Shown: positions 6,805 to 18,351, counted from the stretch's first letter. The stretch is DNA of 35,040 bases from an uncultured Gammaproteobacteria bacterium (GCA_937896195.1 CALBNC010000091.1:1-35040); one strand, 5' to 3'. Notes: generated by a model from the letters alone, not told the origin. Numbers and translations: made by a program.

Positions 6805-7581
6805 ATGGCTATTGATATTAAATCTTTTGATGAAATTACAAAAATGCGTGTCGCTGGACGTTTGGCTGCCGATGTTTTAGACATGATTACACCTCATGTA
6901 AAAGCTGGAATAAGTACTGACGAGCTTGATAAAATTTGCCATGATTACATCATTAACGAGCAAGGCGCTATCCCTGCTCCACTTGACTATCATGGGTTTC
7001 CAAAGTCTATCTGTACTAGTGTTAACAACGTGGTTTGTCATGGCATCCCATCAGATAAATTACTCAAAAAAGGTGATATTGTTAATATTGATATCACCGT
7101 CATTAAAGACGACTATCATGGCGATACATCCAAGATGTTTGTCATTGGAAAAGCCAGCGTTAAAGCTCAACGTATTTGTCGCGTTGCACAAGAGTGTCTG
7201 TATATTGGCATTAAACTGGTTAAGCCAGGTCTTAAGCTGGGTGAGATTGGTAAGGCTATCGGTGCACATGCTCAAAGTAACAACTATTCAATTGTGCATG
7301 ATTACTGTGGCCATGGAATCGGTCTTAAGTTTCATACAGAGCCTCAGGTTATGCATTATGACGATGGCCATGTCGAGGATAGTCCTACTCTAGAAGAAGG
7401 CATGACATTTACCATTGAGCCTATGGTTAACATTGGTAGTTTTGAGGTAGCCACTTCCAATGTTGATGGCTGGACAGTTACCACCAAAGATCGCTCTTTA
7501 TCGGCACAATGGGAGCACACAATTTTAGTGACTAAAGATGGCTACGAAATCCTTACACTTAGAGTCGAAGAGGACATCTAA
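6805..7581 (+). CDS. map: type I methionine aminopeptidase
   Basis: The 258-residue protein removes the N-terminal methionine from nascent proteins. All five metal ligands of the pita-bread fold are visible: two Asp in VNIDITVIKDDYHGDTSKMF, His in the GHGIG stretch, Glu in FTIEPMV and Glu in AQWEHTI. Length is typical of type I enzymes without an N-terminal extension. It lies directly after htpX with a four-base gap. In many gammaproteobacteria map lies instead near rpsB, so the pairing with htpX is a local arrangement. Confidence 0.96.
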   Translation: MAIDIKSFDEITKMRVAGRLAADVLDMITPHVKAGISTDELDKICHDYIINEQGAIPAPLDYHGFPKSICTSVNNVVCHGIPSDKLLKKGDIVNIDITVIKDDYHGDTSKMFVIGKASVKAQRICRVAQECLYIGIKLVKPGLKLGEIGKAIGAHAQSNNYSIVHDYCGHGIGLKFHTEPQVMHYDDGHVEDSPTLEEGMTFTIEPMVNIGSFEVATSNVDGWTVTTKDRSLSAQWEHTILVTKDGYEILTLRVEEDI

Positions 7582-7596
7582 TCTCGTAGTTGATTA

Positions 7597-7605
7597 TGCT
7601 AAAAT
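7597..7605 (+). promoter_or_regulatory. candidate extended -10 promoter for the DUF502-aspS run
   Basis: TGCTAAAAT forms an extended -10 element (TG, one base, TAAAAT) 31 bases before the DUF502 start. No convincing -35 box is present, which extended -10 promoters tolerate. Confidence 0.4.
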
Positions 7606-7636
7606 AAGTGTTTTTATTGTCATCTCAATCTAAGCA

Positions 7637-8242
7637 TTGAAAAACCTAAGAAAATATTTTATTTCCGGCCTACTTTTTTGGATTCCATTAGGTCTTAGTG
7701 TTGTTGTTATTAAGTTCTTTTTAGAGCTTGTAAACGATATTGTGCCGCCCGAATATTTACCCGAAGCCTTATTCCATCTTGATAGTGTCATTCCTGGCTC
7801 TGGTATTGTTTGGGTTATCTTAATTATTGTTGTTACTGGCGCTCTAGTCAGTAACTTTATTGGTCGCAAGCTGGTTGAAATTTGGGAAAAAATACTCAAT
7901 AGAATTCCTGGTTTTAGAGGTATTTATAACGCCTTAAAACAACTCTCTGACACGGTTCTTAGCCCTTCTGGCAACAGCTTTAAAAAAGCACTATTAGTTG
8001 AATATCCACGCAAAGGCATGTGGACTATTGCCTTTCAGACAGGTAATTATCAAGGTGAAATTGCCCAAAAAATTGGCCAGGAATTAGTCAATATTTATGT
8101 ACCAACCACTCCTAACCCAACCTCTGGATTTTTCATCATGCTGCCTAAAAGCGATGTTATCGAACTTGACATGAGTGTGGATGAAGCATTTAAATTTATT
8201 ATCTCTACTGGCGTTGTAGAGCCCAGCAAACCATCAAACTGA
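7637..8242 (+). CDS. DUF502 family membrane protein
   Basis: The 201-residue product has two N-terminal membrane segments (about residues 7-30 and 52-78) and the conserved family blocks IPGFRGIYNALKQLSDTV, a VEYPRKGMW segment and YVPTTPNPTSGFF. The function of DUF502 proteins is not established. The start is TTG: the family normally begins with a short basic stretch directly before the first helix, as here, and there is no ATG nearby. The gene lies 18 bases upstream of aspS and is probably in its transcript. DUF502 next to aspS is a recurrent arrangement in proteobacteria, from memory. Confidence 0.88.
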   Translation: MKNLRKYFISGLLFWIPLGLSVVVIKFFLELVNDIVPPEYLPEALFHLDSVIPGSGIVWVILIIVVTGALVSNFIGRKLVEIWEKILNRIPGFRGIYNALKQLSDTVLSPSGNSFKKALLVEYPRKGMWTIAFQTGNYQGEIAQKIGQELVNIYVPTTPNPTSGFFIMLPKSDVIELDMSVDEAFKFIISTGVVEPSKPSN

Positions 8243-8260
8243 TTTACAAAGGATAAAACT

Positions 8261-10012
8261 ATGAGAACGAACTATTGCGGCGAACTAAACAAAGAAAATA
8301 TTGATCAAACTGTCGAAATTTGCGGCTGGGTCAATCGTCGTCGTGACCATGGTGGCGTTATCTTCTTGGATATGCGTGATAAGCGTGGCATTGCTCAAGT
8401 CGTTATCAACCCTGATAACGCTGATTTTTCTACTGCTGAAAGTATTCGCAATGAGTTTGTACTTAAAATTACAGGCATAGTTATTGCTCGTGCTGACGGT
8501 TTAGCTAATCCAAAACTTGCCTCAGGTGATATTGAAATTGTTGCTGATCATATTGAAATCCTTAATACCTCTAAACCAGTTCCTTTTCAGATTGATGCAA
8601 CTGATACTTCTGAAGAAGTGCGATTAAAGTATCGCTATCTAGATCTTCGTAACGATGCTATGCAAAAACGCATGCGTCTTCGTTCTAAAGTAACGCATTT
8701 TATGCGTGAGTTTATGGATAACAATGATTTTTTAGATATTGAAACCCCTTTTCTAACTAAAGCCACGCCAGAAGGTGCACGTGATTACTTAGTGCCTTCA
8801 CGTACTCATCCAGGTGAGTTTTTTGCTCTACCTCAATCGCCACAATTATTTAAACAGTTGTTGATGATGTCTGGTTTTGAGCGCTACTATCAAATCGTTA
8901 AATGTTTTAGAGATGAAGATTTACGTGCTGACCGTCAGCCTGAATTTACTCAGCTTGATATTGAAGCTTCATTTATGAATGAAGATGAGATCATGGCGAT
9001 GATGGAAGAAATGACTCGTGGCGTGTTTAAAAATGTGATTGATGTTGATTTAGGCGACAAATTCCCAAGTATTACTTACGCTGATGCGATGCATACTTAT
9101 GGTGTTGATCGTCCTGATATGCGTATTCCAATGCAAATGACAGACATGGATGAACTAATGCAAGGCGTAGACTTTAAAGTATTCTCTGGTCCTGCTGCTA
9201 GCGAAGGTTCTCGTGTTGCGGCTTTGCGCGTACCAGGTGGCTCTTCTATTAGTCGTAAACAAATTGACAAATACACTAAATACGTAAGTATTTATGGCGC
9301 TAAAGGTTTGGCTTATATCAAACTTAATGAAGATGGTCCTGCCTCCCCTATTTTAAAATTCTTAGGTGATGAAGTTACCGCTAAAATTATTAAATTAACA
9401 GGCGCTCAGACGGGCGATATTATTTTCTTTGGTGCTGATAAAACTAAAATTGTAAATGAAGCACTCGGCAACTTGCGTGAGCAGTTGGCCAAAGACTTAG
9501 ACTTATATGATAAAAAATGGGCGCCAATTTGGGTGGTCGACTTTCCGATGTTTGATCAAAATGATGACGGCTCACTTAGTGCTATTCATCACCCATTTAC
9601 AGCACCAACTGTTGATACAAAAACTTTAGAAAAAACTGCACCAACTGCATTATCTAGAGCTTATGATTTAGTTATTAACGGCTCTGAAGTAGGTGGTGGA
9701 TCAATTCGCATACATCAGGTTGAAATGCAGCATACTGTGTTGAAACTTTTAGGTATTTCTGATGAAGAGGCGCAAGATAAATTTGGTTTCTTATTAGATG
9801 CACTAGAGTATGGCTGCCCTCCTCATGGTGGCATGGCATTTGGTCTAGATCGTTTGGTAATGATCATGACTGGTTGTGATTCAATTCGCGATGTAATCGC
9901 CTTTCCTAAAACACAAACAGCTGCTTGCTTATTAACAAATGCACCTGCCAGTGTTTCAAGAAAAGTGCTTAGAGAATTAAGCATACAAGTGAGTTTAGCT
10001 AAAAAAGATTAA
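8261..10012 (+). CDS. aspS: aspartyl-tRNA synthetase
   Basis: This 583-residue class II synthetase charges tRNA-Asp. It has an N-terminal OB-fold anticodon-binding domain (about residues 1-110), motif 2 in [16 protein letters not shown], a bacterial GAD insertion domain (about 280-420) and motif 3 in GLDRLVM near residue 530. The length is close to the E. coli enzyme (590). Whether it discriminates tRNA-Asp from tRNA-Asn cannot be decided here, and no asparaginyl synthetase or gatCAB is in the window. nadA follows after four bases. Confidence 0.97.
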   Translation: MRTNYCGELNKENIDQTVEICGWVNRRRDHGGVIFLDMRDKRGIAQVVINPDNADFSTAESIRNEFVLKITGIVIARADGLANPKLASGDIEIVADHIEILNTSKPVPFQIDATDTSEEVRLKYRYLDLRNDAMQKRMRLRSKVTHFMREFMDNNDFLDIETPFLTKATPEGARDYLVPSRTHPGEFFALPQSPQLFKQLLMMSGFERYYQIVKCFRDEDLRADRQPEFTQLDIEASFMNEDEIMAMMEEMTRGVFKNVIDVDLGDKFPSITYADAMHTYGVDRPDMRIPMQMTDMDELMQGVDFKVFSGPAASEGSRVAALRVPGGSSISRKQIDKYTKYVSIYGAKGLAYIKLNEDGPASPILKFLGDEVTAKIIKLTGAQTGDIIFFGADKTKIVNEALGNLREQLAKDLDLYDKKWAPIWVVDFPMFDQNDDGSLSAIHHPFTAPTVDTKTLEKTAPTALSRAYDLVINGSEVGGGSIRIHQVEMQHTVLKLLGISDEEAQDKFGFLLDALEYGCPPHGGMAFGLDRLVMIMTGCDSIRDVIAFPKTQTAACLLTNAPASVSRKVLRELSIQVSLAKKD

Positions 10013-10016
10013 ACCT

Positions 10017-10967
10017 GTGCATAGTATTACCGAACAAATCAAGACAGCACTAACGGCCAATAATGCCGTTTTAGTTGCGCATTATTATGTCAGTGCTGAG
10101 TTGCAAACCTTAGCTGAAGAAACGGGTGGTATTGTTTCTGATTCTTTAGAGATGGCGCGTTTTGGTCAAAACTGCGATGCTGATACTATTGTGGTTGCAG
10201 GTGTTAAATTCATGGGGGAAACGGCTAAAATCCTTTCTCCAGAAAAAACTGTATTAATGCTTGATAAAAATGCAACTTGCTCTTTAGATCTTGATTGCCC
10301 GATTGAAGAATTTTCAAAATTTTGCGATCAGCACCCTGATAGAACTGTCGTAGTCTATGCCAATACTTCTGCCGAAGTTAAAGCGAGAGCTGATTGGGTA
10401 GTTACCTCTGGTAGCGCCTTAAAAGTAGTTGAATACCTTAAAGAACAAGGCAAAAAAATTCTTTGGGCGCCTGATAAGCACTTAGGTAATTATGTTCAGC
10501 AAGAAACTGGTGCTGACATGTTAATTTGGCAAGGCTCTTGTGTGGTTCATGAGCGATTTAAAGCGGATGCATTGGCTATTTTAAAAAAACATCACCCTCA
10601 AGCTTGCGTTTTAGTACACCCTGAATCTCCACAATCTGTGGTTGATTTAGCTGATGTTGTTGGCTCAACAACAGTACTTATTAATGCTGTGCGAGATCGA
10701 GATGAGCAAACATTTATTGTCGCAACAGATAATGGAATTTTCCATAAGATGCGTGAAATGGCACCTCATAAATCACTTATCGAAGCCCCAACTGCTGGCC
10801 AAGGCGCACATTGCGAGTCTTGTGCCCACTGTGAATGGATGGCGATGAACACATTAGATAATTGCTTAAGTTCGCTCAATACCGGTAACAACGAAATACT
10901 AATCGATCCATCAGTTAACCAAAAAGCAAAAGAATCCATACAAAAATTACTCAACTTTACTGCATAA
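10017..10967 (+). CDS. nadA: quinolinate synthase A
   Basis: The 316-residue enzyme condenses iminoaspartate with dihydroxyacetone phosphate to quinolinate in NAD synthesis, using a [4Fe-4S] cluster. Candidate cluster ligands are C88 (in TCSLDLDC), C175 (WQGSCVVHE) and C272, the last Cys of the CESCAHC triad. It resembles the E. coli type but lacks about 30 N-terminal residues of that enzyme. The start is GTG four bases after aspS; translation is probably coupled, since no strong ribosome site is seen. No nadB or nadC is nearby. Confidence 0.96.
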   Translation: MHSITEQIKTALTANNAVLVAHYYVSAELQTLAEETGGIVSDSLEMARFGQNCDADTIVVAGVKFMGETAKILSPEKTVLMLDKNATCSLDLDCPIEEFSKFCDQHPDRTVVVYANTSAEVKARADWVVTSGSALKVVEYLKEQGKKILWAPDKHLGNYVQQETGADMLIWQGSCVVHERFKADALAILKKHHPQACVLVHPESPQSVVDLADVVGSTTVLINAVRDRDEQTFIVATDNGIFHKMREMAPHKSLIEAPTAGQGAHCESCAHCEWMAMNTLDNCLSSLNTGNNEILIDPSVNQKAKESIQKLLNFTA

Positions 10968-11019
10968 AGTTGACCTATAAAAGTAAAATTTAACACTCAT
11001 ATTCACTGGAGAAAACACC

Positions 11020-11763
11020 ATGGCAGGACATAGTAAATGGCACAATATTCAACATCGTAAAGGCGCACAAGATGCTAAGCGTGGCAAAGTATTTACTAAA
11101 CTGATTAAAGAAATTGTCATCGCTGCTAAAGCGGGTGGTGGTGTGATTGAAAACAACCCAGGCCTTAGAATGGTGATCGATAAAGCACTGGCTTCAAACA
11201 TGAAGCGCGATACTATTGAAAGCGCAGTTAAACGTGGTAGTGGCGACTTAGAGGGCGAAAACTATGATGAGGTGCGTTACGAAGGTTACGGCCTTGCGGG
11301 CACTGCAATCATGGTTGATACCTTAACTGATAATCGCAATCGTACTGTTGCTGATGTGCGTCATGCTTTTACCAAACATGGTGGTAATCTTGGCACTGAT
11401 GGTTCGGTCTCTTATCTGTTCACCAAACAAGGATTTATTAGCTTCGCCACTGGTGATGATGAAGATCAAATTATGGAGATAGCACTTGATTCAGGTGCAC
11501 AAGACGTTGTTACCAATGATGACGGATCTATTGACGTGATTACTTCTCCTGAAGAGTTCTTTACCGTTAAAGATGCATTGGCAGATGCCGGTTTAGAATC
11601 TGCCCATTCACAAGTAACCATGGAGCCCTCTATTCGTGTTGAGTTAAATCTTCAAGATGCAGAAAAATTTATGAAACTCATTGAGCGTCTAGAAGATTTA
11701 GACGATACACAAGAGGTATATCACAATGCTGATATTTCAGACGAGGTTATGGCGCAATTATGA
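11020..11763 (+). CDS. yebC: YebC/PmpR-family regulator or translation factor
   Basis: The 247-residue protein begins with the family signature [23 protein letters not shown] and keeps the conserved [12 protein letters not shown] and YEGYG blocks across three domains. Family members have been described as DNA-binding regulators and, more recently, as factors that help ribosomes through difficult proline-rich sequences; which applies here is open. GGAG precedes the ATG. In many bacteria yebC sits upstream of ruvC; here it overlaps purL by four bases (ATGA), so the two are translationally coupled. Confidence 0.95.
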   Translation: MAGHSKWHNIQHRKGAQDAKRGKVFTKLIKEIVIAAKAGGGVIENNPGLRMVIDKALASNMKRDTIESAVKRGSGDLEGENYDEVRYEGYGLAGTAIMVDTLTDNRNRTVADVRHAFTKHGGNLGTDGSVSYLFTKQGFISFATGDDEDQIMEIALDSGAQDVVTNDDGSIDVITSPEEFFTVKDALADAGLESAHSQVTMEPSIRVELNLQDAEKFMKLIERLEDLDDTQEVYHNADISDEVMAQL

Positions 11764-14700
11764 TTCACATTCATCAAGGTATTAGCGCATTAGGCGCTTT
11801 TAAAACTCAATCTTTACAGTTAAAAATTACTCAAGCCCAGGCAGGATTAAAACTTCTTGGTGCAGAATTTATTCACTTTGCAGATCTTAATGACAACCTT
11901 GATGAAAACAAAACAAAGCAACTAACACAACTACTAAGCTACAGCGAACCTCTAAACATTAATAACGCCATATCTAGTATTGTCGTGATCCCAAGACTGG
12001 GCACTATTTCCCCTTGGTCTTCAAAAGCAACTGATATTATGCATTTGTGCGATATGACTCAAATCAAGCGCATAGAGCGTGCAGTTGTTTACCACTTTGA
12101 TGCCAAAATTAAAAATCAATCAGCTGTTCTAGCCTGTGTCGTGGACAAAATGACTGAATCAGAATTAAGCTCGATGGATGAAGCAAATACGATTTTTGAT
12201 AATTTTGAGCCTCGACCTTTTTCTAATGTTGACATCCTTAATCAAGGAAAAACAGCACTAGAGAAAACTAACATTGAACTTGGTCTAGCTTTATCTGACG
12301 GTGAGATTGATTATTTGGTTCAAAGCTTTACCAAGCTAGAACGCAATCCTACAGATATTGAATTAATGATGTTTGCCCAAGCAAACTCAGAGCATTGCCG
12401 TCATAAAATTTTCAATGCAGATTGGAAAGTTGATGGCGTTGAACAAGCAAAAAGCCTGTTCAGCATGATTCGCAACACTTATCATAAACATCCAGAGGGT
12501 TTATTGAGTGTCTATTCAGACAACTCTGCAGTAATGGCAGGCTCTGAAGGTGAGCGTTTTTATGCGGATAAAAATGGCAAGTACGTCGCCACTAAAGAGC
12601 ATAGAGCCATCTTAATGAAAGTTGAAACTCATAATCACCCTACTGCCATTGCTCCGCATCCTGGTGCAGCAACAGGCTCTGGTGGTGAAATTCGTGACGA
12701 AGGCGCAACTGGGCGAGGCTCTAAGCCAAAAGTTGGATTATGCGGATTTAGTGTCTCCAATCTAAAAATCAACAAGGCAGGTCAGCCTTGGGAAATTGAC
12801 AACGGAAAACCTAGTCAAATTGTATCTGCTCTTGATATTATGCTTGAAGGCCCTATTGGCGCTGCTGCTTTTAACAATGAGTTTGGTCGCCCCAATACTT
12901 TAGGCTATTTTAGAACCTATGAACAAGCCACACCAGAAGGTGATATTCGCGGCTATCACAAGCCTATTATGCTAGCTGGTGGGCTAGGCCATATTCAAGA
13001 ACAACACATTAAAAAAGGTGAGATCCCTGTTGGCAGTAAAATTATTGTTTTAGGTGGTCCCGCCATGCTTATTGGACTTGGTGGCGGCGCCGCCTCTAGT
13101 ATCAAGAGTGGCGATCAAAGTGAGGACTTAGACTTTGCCTCAGTTCAACGTGCCAATCCTGAGATGGAAAGACGCGCTCAAGAAGTCATTGATCGCTGTA
13201 CAAACCTTGGCAATGAAAACCCTATTATCTCTATTCACGATATCGGTGCAGGTGGATTATCAAATGGTCTGCCTGAACTGGTCAATGATTCAGGTCGTGG
13301 CGGTCGTTTTGAATTGCGCAATATTCCTAATGATGACAATCAAATGTCACCCCTTGAAATCTGGTGCAATGAATCTCAAGAACGCTATGTACTAGCTATC
13401 GCACCTTCTAGTTTGGACATTTTTAGCGATATTTGTCTACGTGAGCGTGCACCTTTTGCTGTTTTAGGTGAGTCAACTAAAGAGCAAGAGTTGGTACTGA
13501 GCGATGAGTTATTTGGCGATACCCCTATCGATATGCCGATGTCAGTTTTACTTGGCAACCCGCCAAAAACTAGCATTGAAGCTATTACTCAAGATATCAA
13601 TCTTAATCCACTAGATACCAGTAATATCCATCTAGATGAAGCGATCAATAGAATCTTACAACTTCCTACTGTTGCTAGTAAAAATTTCCTAATTACCATT
13701 GGCGATCGAAGTGTCACTGGTATGGTTGCACGTGATCAATTTGTTGGCCCATGGCAAGTACCTGTGGCAGATTGCGCGATTAGTATTGCCGATTATGTTG
13801 GTTACAAGGGTGAAATTATGTCGCTCGGTGAGCGAACACCTTTAGCTTTGTGTGATGCAAATTCTGCAGCGCGCATGACCATTGGAGAGGCACTTACCAA
13901 TATGCTGGGTGGCTATGTTGCAGATATTCATGACATCAGTTTAAGTGCTAACTGGATGAGTGCATCAGGTCACACTGGTGAAGATGCAAAGTTATTTGAA
14001 GCAGTTAAGGCTGTCGGCATGGATTTGTGCCCTGAATTAGGTTTAACCGTTCCGGTTGGTAAAGACTCAATGAGCATGAAAAGTTCATGGACTGAGGGCG
14101 GGCAAGATAAATCAGTCACCTCGCCATTGTCTTTAATTATTACTGCTTTTTCTAAAACACCTGATGTTAGATTGCAAATAACCCCTCTACTTGATACAAC
14201 AACAGATTCAGAATTATTACTCATTGATTTAGGTCTGGGCCAAAACAGAATGGGTGGTTCATGCTTGGCTCAAGTGTTCAATCAGATTGGTAATATTGCA
14301 CCAAATCTTGACGATTCAGCCTTATTTAAGCGCTTCTTTACCGTCATTAACCAGCTTAACAAAGACGGTTTAATTAGTGCTTATCATGATCGCTCTGATG
14401 GTGGTGTAATCACTACTTTACTAGAAATGGCATTCGCCTCACACACAGGCCTTACCATTAACACAGATGCCAGTATTGAAAGCCTATTTAACGAAGAGCT
14501 TGGTTGTGTTATTCAGGTTAAATCTGAAAATAAACATGCCGTTGCTGATGCTTTAAAAGCAGCAGGCATTGCGTCTTGCACCCACTTAATTGCAACGCTT
14601 AATAACTCAGATAGTATTGAAATTATCACTAATAACCAAACCATTTACAGCCAGCCTCGCAGCTCTTTGCAAGCGCTTTGGTCAACTACTTCTTACGAGA

Positions 14701-15602
14701 TTGCCAAACTTAGAGACAATCCTGAGTGCGCTCAACAAGAATTTGACGCTATCAGCCAATCAACAGACGGCATTAAAATAGACCTAAATTTTGATCTTAA
14801 TCAGTCTATCGTTAGTCCTTATATCAAAACCAACGTTAAACCAAAAATCGCCATTCTTAGAGAGCAAGGTGTCAACGGCCAAGTAGAAATGGGTGCCGCT
14901 TTTGACAAGGCACAGTTTGAGGCGATTGACGTACACATGAGCGACATCCTTTCAGGCAGACTGTCTTTAGATGAATTTAAAGGCTTAGTAGCTTGTGGCG
15001 GATTCTCCTACGGCGATGTACTAGGCGCTGGCAGAGGTTGGGCCAGCTCAATCCTTTACAATGCTCGTGCTAAAGATGAGTTTGAAGCCTTTTTTAATCG
15101 TGATGATAGCTTTGCATTGGGTGTGTGTAATGGTTGCCAGATGATTTCTAATTTAAACGAAATTATCCCTGGCGCACAAAACTGGCCAAGCTTTAATCGC
15201 AATGTTTCTGAGCAATTTGAAGCGCGCTTCTCCAGTGTTAAGATTGGTAAAACCAACTCTATTTTTCTAAATGATATGCAAGATTCTATCATGCCGATCG
15301 CCATTGCACATGGAGAAGGTCGCGCAAGCTTTACTCATGATACGGGCAAGGCCCGTATCAACAATATTGCCATGCAATATGTTGATCATCAAGGTGATAT
15401 TACTCAAACCTACCCTCACAATCCAAATGGATCGGAGCAAGCTACTGCTGGTGTAACCAATGATTCTGGACGAGTAACCATTATGATGCCACATCCTGAG
15501 CGTGTATTTAGAGCTGTGCAATATTCACATCATCCAAAAGATTGGTTTGATCGCAGCCCGTGGATGAGAATGTTTGAAAATGCTAGAGCTTGGGTTGATT
15601 AA
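11760..15602 (+). CDS. purL: phosphoribosylformylglycinamidine synthase
   Basis: This 1280-residue single-chain enzyme of the gammaproteobacterial type converts FGAR, ATP and glutamine to FGAM in purine synthesis. It has an N-terminal PurS-like domain, a linker ([10 protein letters not shown] near residue 210), two tandem AIRS-like halves ([20 protein letters not shown] in the first, [10 protein letters not shown] in the second) and a C-terminal glutaminase domain with the nucleophile in GVCNGCQM and the His/Glu in HPERVFR. The length agrees with the E. coli enzyme (about 1295). It begins inside the yebC stop codon. Confidence 0.97.
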   Translation: MIHIHQGISALGAFKTQSLQLKITQAQAGLKLLGAEFIHFADLNDNLDENKTKQLTQLLSYSEPLNINNAISSIVVIPRLGTISPWSSKATDIMHLCDMTQIKRIERAVVYHFDAKIKNQSAVLACVVDKMTESELSSMDEANTIFDNFEPRPFSNVDILNQGKTALEKTNIELGLALSDGEIDYLVQSFTKLERNPTDIELMMFAQANSEHCRHKIFNADWKVDGVEQAKSLFSMIRNTYHKHPEGLLSVYSDNSAVMAGSEGERFYADKNGKYVATKEHRAILMKVETHNHPTAIAPHPGAATGSGGEIRDEGATGRGSKPKVGLCGFSVSNLKINKAGQPWEIDNGKPSQIVSALDIMLEGPIGAAAFNNEFGRPNTLGYFRTYEQATPEGDIRGYHKPIMLAGGLGHIQEQHIKKGEIPVGSKIIVLGGPAMLIGLGGGAASSIKSGDQSEDLDFASVQRANPEMERRAQEVIDRCTNLGNENPIISIHDIGAGGLSNGLPELVNDSGRGGRFELRNIPNDDNQMSPLEIWCNESQERYVLAIAPSSLDIFSDICLRERAPFAVLGESTKEQELVLSDELFGDTPIDMPMSVLLGNPPKTSIEAITQDINLNPLDTSNIHLDEAINRILQLPTVASKNFLITIGDRSVTGMVARDQFVGPWQVPVADCAISIADYVGYKGEIMSLGERTPLALCDANSAARMTIGEALTNMLGGYVADIHDISLSANWMSASGHTGEDAKLFEAVKAVGMDLCPELGLTVPVGKDSMSMKSSWTEGGQDKSVTSPLSLIITAFSKTPDVRLQITPLLDTTTDSELLLIDLGLGQNRMGGSCLAQVFNQIGNIAPNLDDSALFKRFFTVINQLNKDGLISAYHDRSDGGVITTLLEMAFASHTGLTINTDASIESLFNEELGCVIQVKSENKHAVADALKAAGIASCTHLIATLNNSDSIEIITNNQTIYSQPRSSLQALWSTTSYEIAKLRDNPECAQQEFDAISQSTDGIKIDLNFDLNQSIVSPYIKTNVKPKIAILREQGVNGQVEMGAAFDKAQFEAIDVHMSDILSGRLSLDEFKGLVACGGFSYGDVLGAGRGWASSILYNARAKDEFEAFFNRDDSFALGVCNGCQMISNLNEIIPGAQNWPSFNRNVSEQFEARFSSVKIGKTNSIFLNDMQDSIMPIAIAHGEGRASFTHDTGKARINNIAMQYVDHQGDITQTYPHNPNGSEQATAGVTNDSGRVTIMMPHPERVFRAVQYSHHPKDWFDRSPWMRMFENARAWVD

Positions 15603-15646
15603 CCAATAAAACACGTCTAAAAAGAAATGTGTCATAGAAGTTAGAG

Positions 15647-15940
15647 CTAAATACTTGATTGATAACTCGTTAAATCTATATCTGCTGCGAGCTCTCGAAT
15701 TGGTATCAAAGCTTGATAAGCGCCAGATGAAAACCAATTGTCTAAAGCTTGCTGAGTGGGAAATCGAATAATGACATTATCTAAATGCTTAGTTTCTCCA
15801 GATAAGTTCTTTAATTTCTGACCTCGAAAAACAATCTCACCGCCCCAAGGGCTGATAGTCTCAAGTACTTTACTGCGATATTCAGCCCATTTAACTTTAT
15901 CTTTAATGGTGATATTACCAATGACATAAGCCTCTTGCAT
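15647..15940 (-). CDS. DUF1330 family protein
   Basis: The 97-residue dimeric alpha/beta-barrel (ferredoxin-like) type protein has the family pattern: an N-terminal YVIGNITIKDKVKWAEY strand-helix, GGEIVFRGQK, then VIIRFPTQQALDNWFSS and YQALIPIRE. Function is not established for DUF1330; relatives include monooxygenase-like and stress-response folds. AAGGA precedes the ATG. It is convergent with purL and follows metY on the same strand after a 109-base gap, so it may have its own promoter. Confidence 0.88.
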   Translation of the reverse strand: MQEAYVIGNITIKDKVKWAEYRSKVLETISPWGGEIVFRGQKLKNLSGETKHLDNVIIRFPTQQALDNWFSSGAYQALIPIRELAADIDLTSYQSSI

Positions 15941-16049
15941 ATTTCATCCTTTTTTTTCAGACTAGTAACACTATCAACTTATCTGAAAACAGATTAAAGC
16001 CTTATATAGCTATCCTATAATGCTCAAGCATTTATACAATAGCTTATTT

Positions 16050-17321
16050 TTATGCTTTATCTAGCGCCTGACTAACGTCAGCAATAATGTCATCAATGTG
16101 CTCAATACCAACAGAAATTCTGATCAAGTCAGCACCAACTCCTGCTGCCGCAAGCTCTTCATCGTTAAGCTGCCTATGAGTAGTGGAAGCAGGATGACAA
16201 GCGAGAGATTTTGCATCGCCTATATTGACTAAACGTAAAATCATTTCAAGAGAATCAATAAACTTAGTTGCAGGCTCAATTCCACCAGTAATTCCAAAAC
16301 TTAGAATGCCGGAGGCTTTACCAGAAGTAATTTTGTTGCAGTTTTCTTTATAAGGACTGTCAGCCAATGTCGCATAATTAACCCATTCAACTTTCTTATG
16401 CTGCTGAAGATACTCAGCAAGTTTTTGTGCATTTTCGCAATGTCGATCCATGCGCAATCCAAGCGTTTCAAGGCCTTGTAAAATTTGAAAAGAATTCATA
16501 GGCGATATTGCTGCGCCAGTATTTCTTAGTGGTCCAACACGACAACGACCTATATAAGCCGCCGCACCTAAAGCTTCTGTGTACACAACGCCATGATAAG
16601 CAGGATCAGGCTCATTCAGTATAGGGAAACGCTCCTTATTGGCTACCCAATCAAATTTACCAGAGTCAACTATGGCGCCACCAATCGATGTACCATGACC
16701 ACCAATATACTTAGTCAGTGAATGCACCACGATATCTGCACCTAGCTCGAAAGGACGGCACAAATAAGGAGTGGCAACAGTATTGTCAACAATTAAAGGA
16801 ATACCGTGCTTGTGTGCAATATCTGCTAAACGAGAAATATCGACAACATTACCAGCAGGGTTGCCGATAGACTCGCAAAATATGGCTTTAGTTTTTTCGT
16901 CAATTGACTGTTCAAATTTTTCAAAATCATTGTGCTTTACCATTCGAGCTTCGACACCTTGTCTTGGCAAAGCATGAGCAAACAGATTATAAGTGCCGCC
17001 ATAAAGCTCGCTAGTGCTAACAAAATTATCTCCCGCCTCAGTGATACATTGAAGTGCATAGGTAATAGCAGCCATACCTGAAGCAACACAAACAGCTCCA
17101 ATACCATCTTCCATTGCAGCTATACGCTTCTCCAAAACATCCGTCGTTGGATTCATGATGCGTGTGTAAATATTGCCGGGCACTTTAAGATCAAATAAAT
17201 CTGCACCATGCTGAGTGTCATCAAATGTATAAGAGGTTGTTTGGTAGATAGGAACAGCAGCTGCTTTAGTGGTTTCTTCTGACTTGTAGCCTTCGTGTAA
17301 CGCTATGGATTCTAGTTTCAT
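16050..17321 (-). CDS. metY: O-acetylhomoserine sulfhydrylase (PLP enzyme)
   Basis: The 423-residue Cys/Met-metabolism PLP enzyme is of the O-acetylhomoserine aminocarboxypropyltransferase type. Visible hallmarks are YTRIMNPTTDVLEKRIAAMEDG, the PLP lysine in VHSLTKYIGGHG and the C-terminal SLACHPASTTHRQL block. Length above 400 and the wide gap before the final domain favour MetY over MetB or MetC (about 380-400). It incorporates sulfide directly into O-acetylhomoserine to give homocysteine, which suits a cell handling reduced sulfur. No acetyltransferase gene is adjacent. The ATG has no clear ribosome site, only an A-run. Confidence 0.93.
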   Translation of the reverse strand: MKLESIALHEGYKSEETTKAAAVPIYQTTSYTFDDTQHGADLFDLKVPGNIYTRIMNPTTDVLEKRIAAMEDGIGAVCVASGMAAITYALQCITEAGDNFVSTSELYGGTYNLFAHALPRQGVEARMVKHNDFEKFEQSIDEKTKAIFCESIGNPAGNVVDISRLADIAHKHGIPLIVDNTVATPYLCRPFELGADIVVHSLTKYIGGHGTSIGGAIVDSGKFDWVANKERFPILNEPDPAYHGVVYTEALGAAAYIGRCRVGPLRNTGAAISPMNSFQILQGLETLGLRMDRHCENAQKLAEYLQQHKKVEWVNYATLADSPYKENCNKITSGKASGILSFGITGGIEPATKFIDSLEMILRLVNIGDAKSLACHPASTTHRQLNDEELAAAGVGADLIRISVGIEHIDDIIADVSQALDKA

Positions 17322-17675
17322 AAGTTTTTTTTCAAGGTTATGGTTTTAATTTAGTAACAAAATACAAGACCTAAATAGTACTTGCGTTAAATAATAATAA
17401 AGGTAAGTTTAGCGTATTTTATAAGGCTAGCTTGTTTTATTTATTAGCATTATTATGTATTTTTAACCCATACCTTGTCATAAAAATTTAGGAAATAATG
17501 AAAACGGCAATAAAAATAGCAATTAAATCAATTTTTATTTACTAAAATTGCAATAATAGGGGTAATTTAAGATGTAAAACGCTTAGTTTTTATGAATTTA
17601 TTTTAATAATTATAAAATTTCACAAATTTTAACAATGAGCTATTTTTTGAGCTTTTATCGGGTTAAATAACGATT
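17322..17675. other. AT-rich divergent intergenic region, metY / ygjP-like
   Basis: This 354-base gap separates two divergent genes and should hold both promoters. On the minus strand TAAAAT (17416-17421) and a looser ATGACA element (17476-17481) are possible promoter parts, neither with correct partners. I searched by eye for a SAM riboswitch before metY and saw no convincing stem pattern. A 15-codon frame at 17498-17545 has an AGGAAAT ribosome-like site but no other support. Two near-copies of GAGCTATTTTT and GAGCTTTT lie just before the ygjP-like ATG. Confidence 0.5.
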
Positions 17676-18326
17676 ATGGATTATCAACTGATACGATCAA
17701 AACGTAAAACCTTAAGTTTGCAAATTAATAATAATGCTGAGCTGATTGTGCGGGCACCAAACCGATTATCTGTAATAAAAATTGAGCAATTTATTGATGA
17801 AAAATCAAATTGGATTGAAAAAAAATCAAAATCTATTAGCTTAAAAAAACCTCAAAAGCCTAATTACACTGAAGGTGAAAAATTCTTATATTTGGGCAGT
17901 GAATACCCATTAAGCGTTAATACTGTCCATGCTAAAGGCTTGAGTTTTGATGGAGAAATATTCAGCCTTAATAATGGTGGAAAAGAGGAATTTTTGTCTT
18001 GGTATAAGGCTTCTTTTAAAAAAATTGCCCTACCGCGTCTTGAATATTATGCCAAAAATTATCAGCTTAGTTACAATCAGGTTCGGCTAAAAACTCAAAA
18101 AACTTTATGGGGCTCTTGTAGTAGCGTGAACAATATTAATCTTAATTATTTATTGATAGGTGCACCCATTTCAGTGATTGATTATGTAATTGTGCATGAG
18201 CTATGTCACAGTGTTCATAAAAATCATTCGAAGAATTTTTGGCAATTGATATTTAGCATTTTGCCAAACTATAAAGCCAGCAAACGCTGGCTTCAAGATA
18301 ATGGTCATAGGTTACAAAACCTATGA
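17676..18326 (+). CDS. YgjP-type M48-like metallopeptidase (DUF45)
   Basis: The 216-residue protein has the YgjP/DUF45 zinc peptidase pattern: HELCH (H174, E175, H178) with a third His at about 184 in HKNHSKNFW, preceded by the conserved KTLWGSCSS and INLNYLLIGAP blocks. The N terminus, KRKTLSLQINNNAELIVRAP, is also typical. Substrates of this family are unknown. It is cytoplasmic by sequence, with no signal peptide or membrane segment. No strong ribosome site precedes the ATG. It is divergent from metY and convergent with grxD. Confidence 0.9.
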   Translation: MDYQLIRSKRKTLSLQINNNAELIVRAPNRLSVIKIEQFIDEKSNWIEKKSKSISLKKPQKPNYTEGEKFLYLGSEYPLSVNTVHAKGLSFDGEIFSLNNGGKEEFLSWYKASFKKIALPRLEYYAKNYQLSYNQVRLKTQKTLWGSCSSVNNINLNYLLIGAPISVIDYVIVHELCHSVHKNHSKNFWQLIFSILPNYKASKRWLQDNGHRLQNL

Positions 18327-18351
18327 CTAGTTAACGATTATTTGTCGTTAA
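18304..18351. repeat. two tandem hairpins at a convergent gene junction
   Basis: GTCATAGGTT, a four-base loop and AACCTATGAC form a perfect ten-base stem (18304-18327) covering the metallopeptidase stop. TTAACGA and TCGTTAA (18331-18337, 18345-18351) form a second stem over the grxD stop. Neither is followed by a T-run on either strand, so they are not classical intrinsic terminators, though they may protect 3' ends or end transcription with Rho. Confidence 0.6.

Noticed and set aside
6926-7393. 155-codon second frame inside map
   Set aside because: It lies wholly within a well-supported gene with all catalytic residues in the main frame.
10970-10996. Promoter before yebC (TTGACC)
   Set aside because: No -10 box at an acceptable distance; the best candidate is only 15 bases away and poor.
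17322-17480. SAM riboswitch before metY
   Set aside because: A GCTAAAC stretch recalls SAM-II, but the required paired stems are not seen. A covariance-model search would decide.
17498-17545. 15-codon frame with an AGGAAAT site upstream of the metallopeptidase gene
   Set aside because: Too short to judge, with Lys/Ile-rich content as expected by chance in AT-rich DNA.
18304-18351. Paired hairpins as intrinsic terminators
   Set aside because: The stems are perfect but no T-run follows on either strand, so I list them as inverted repeats only.
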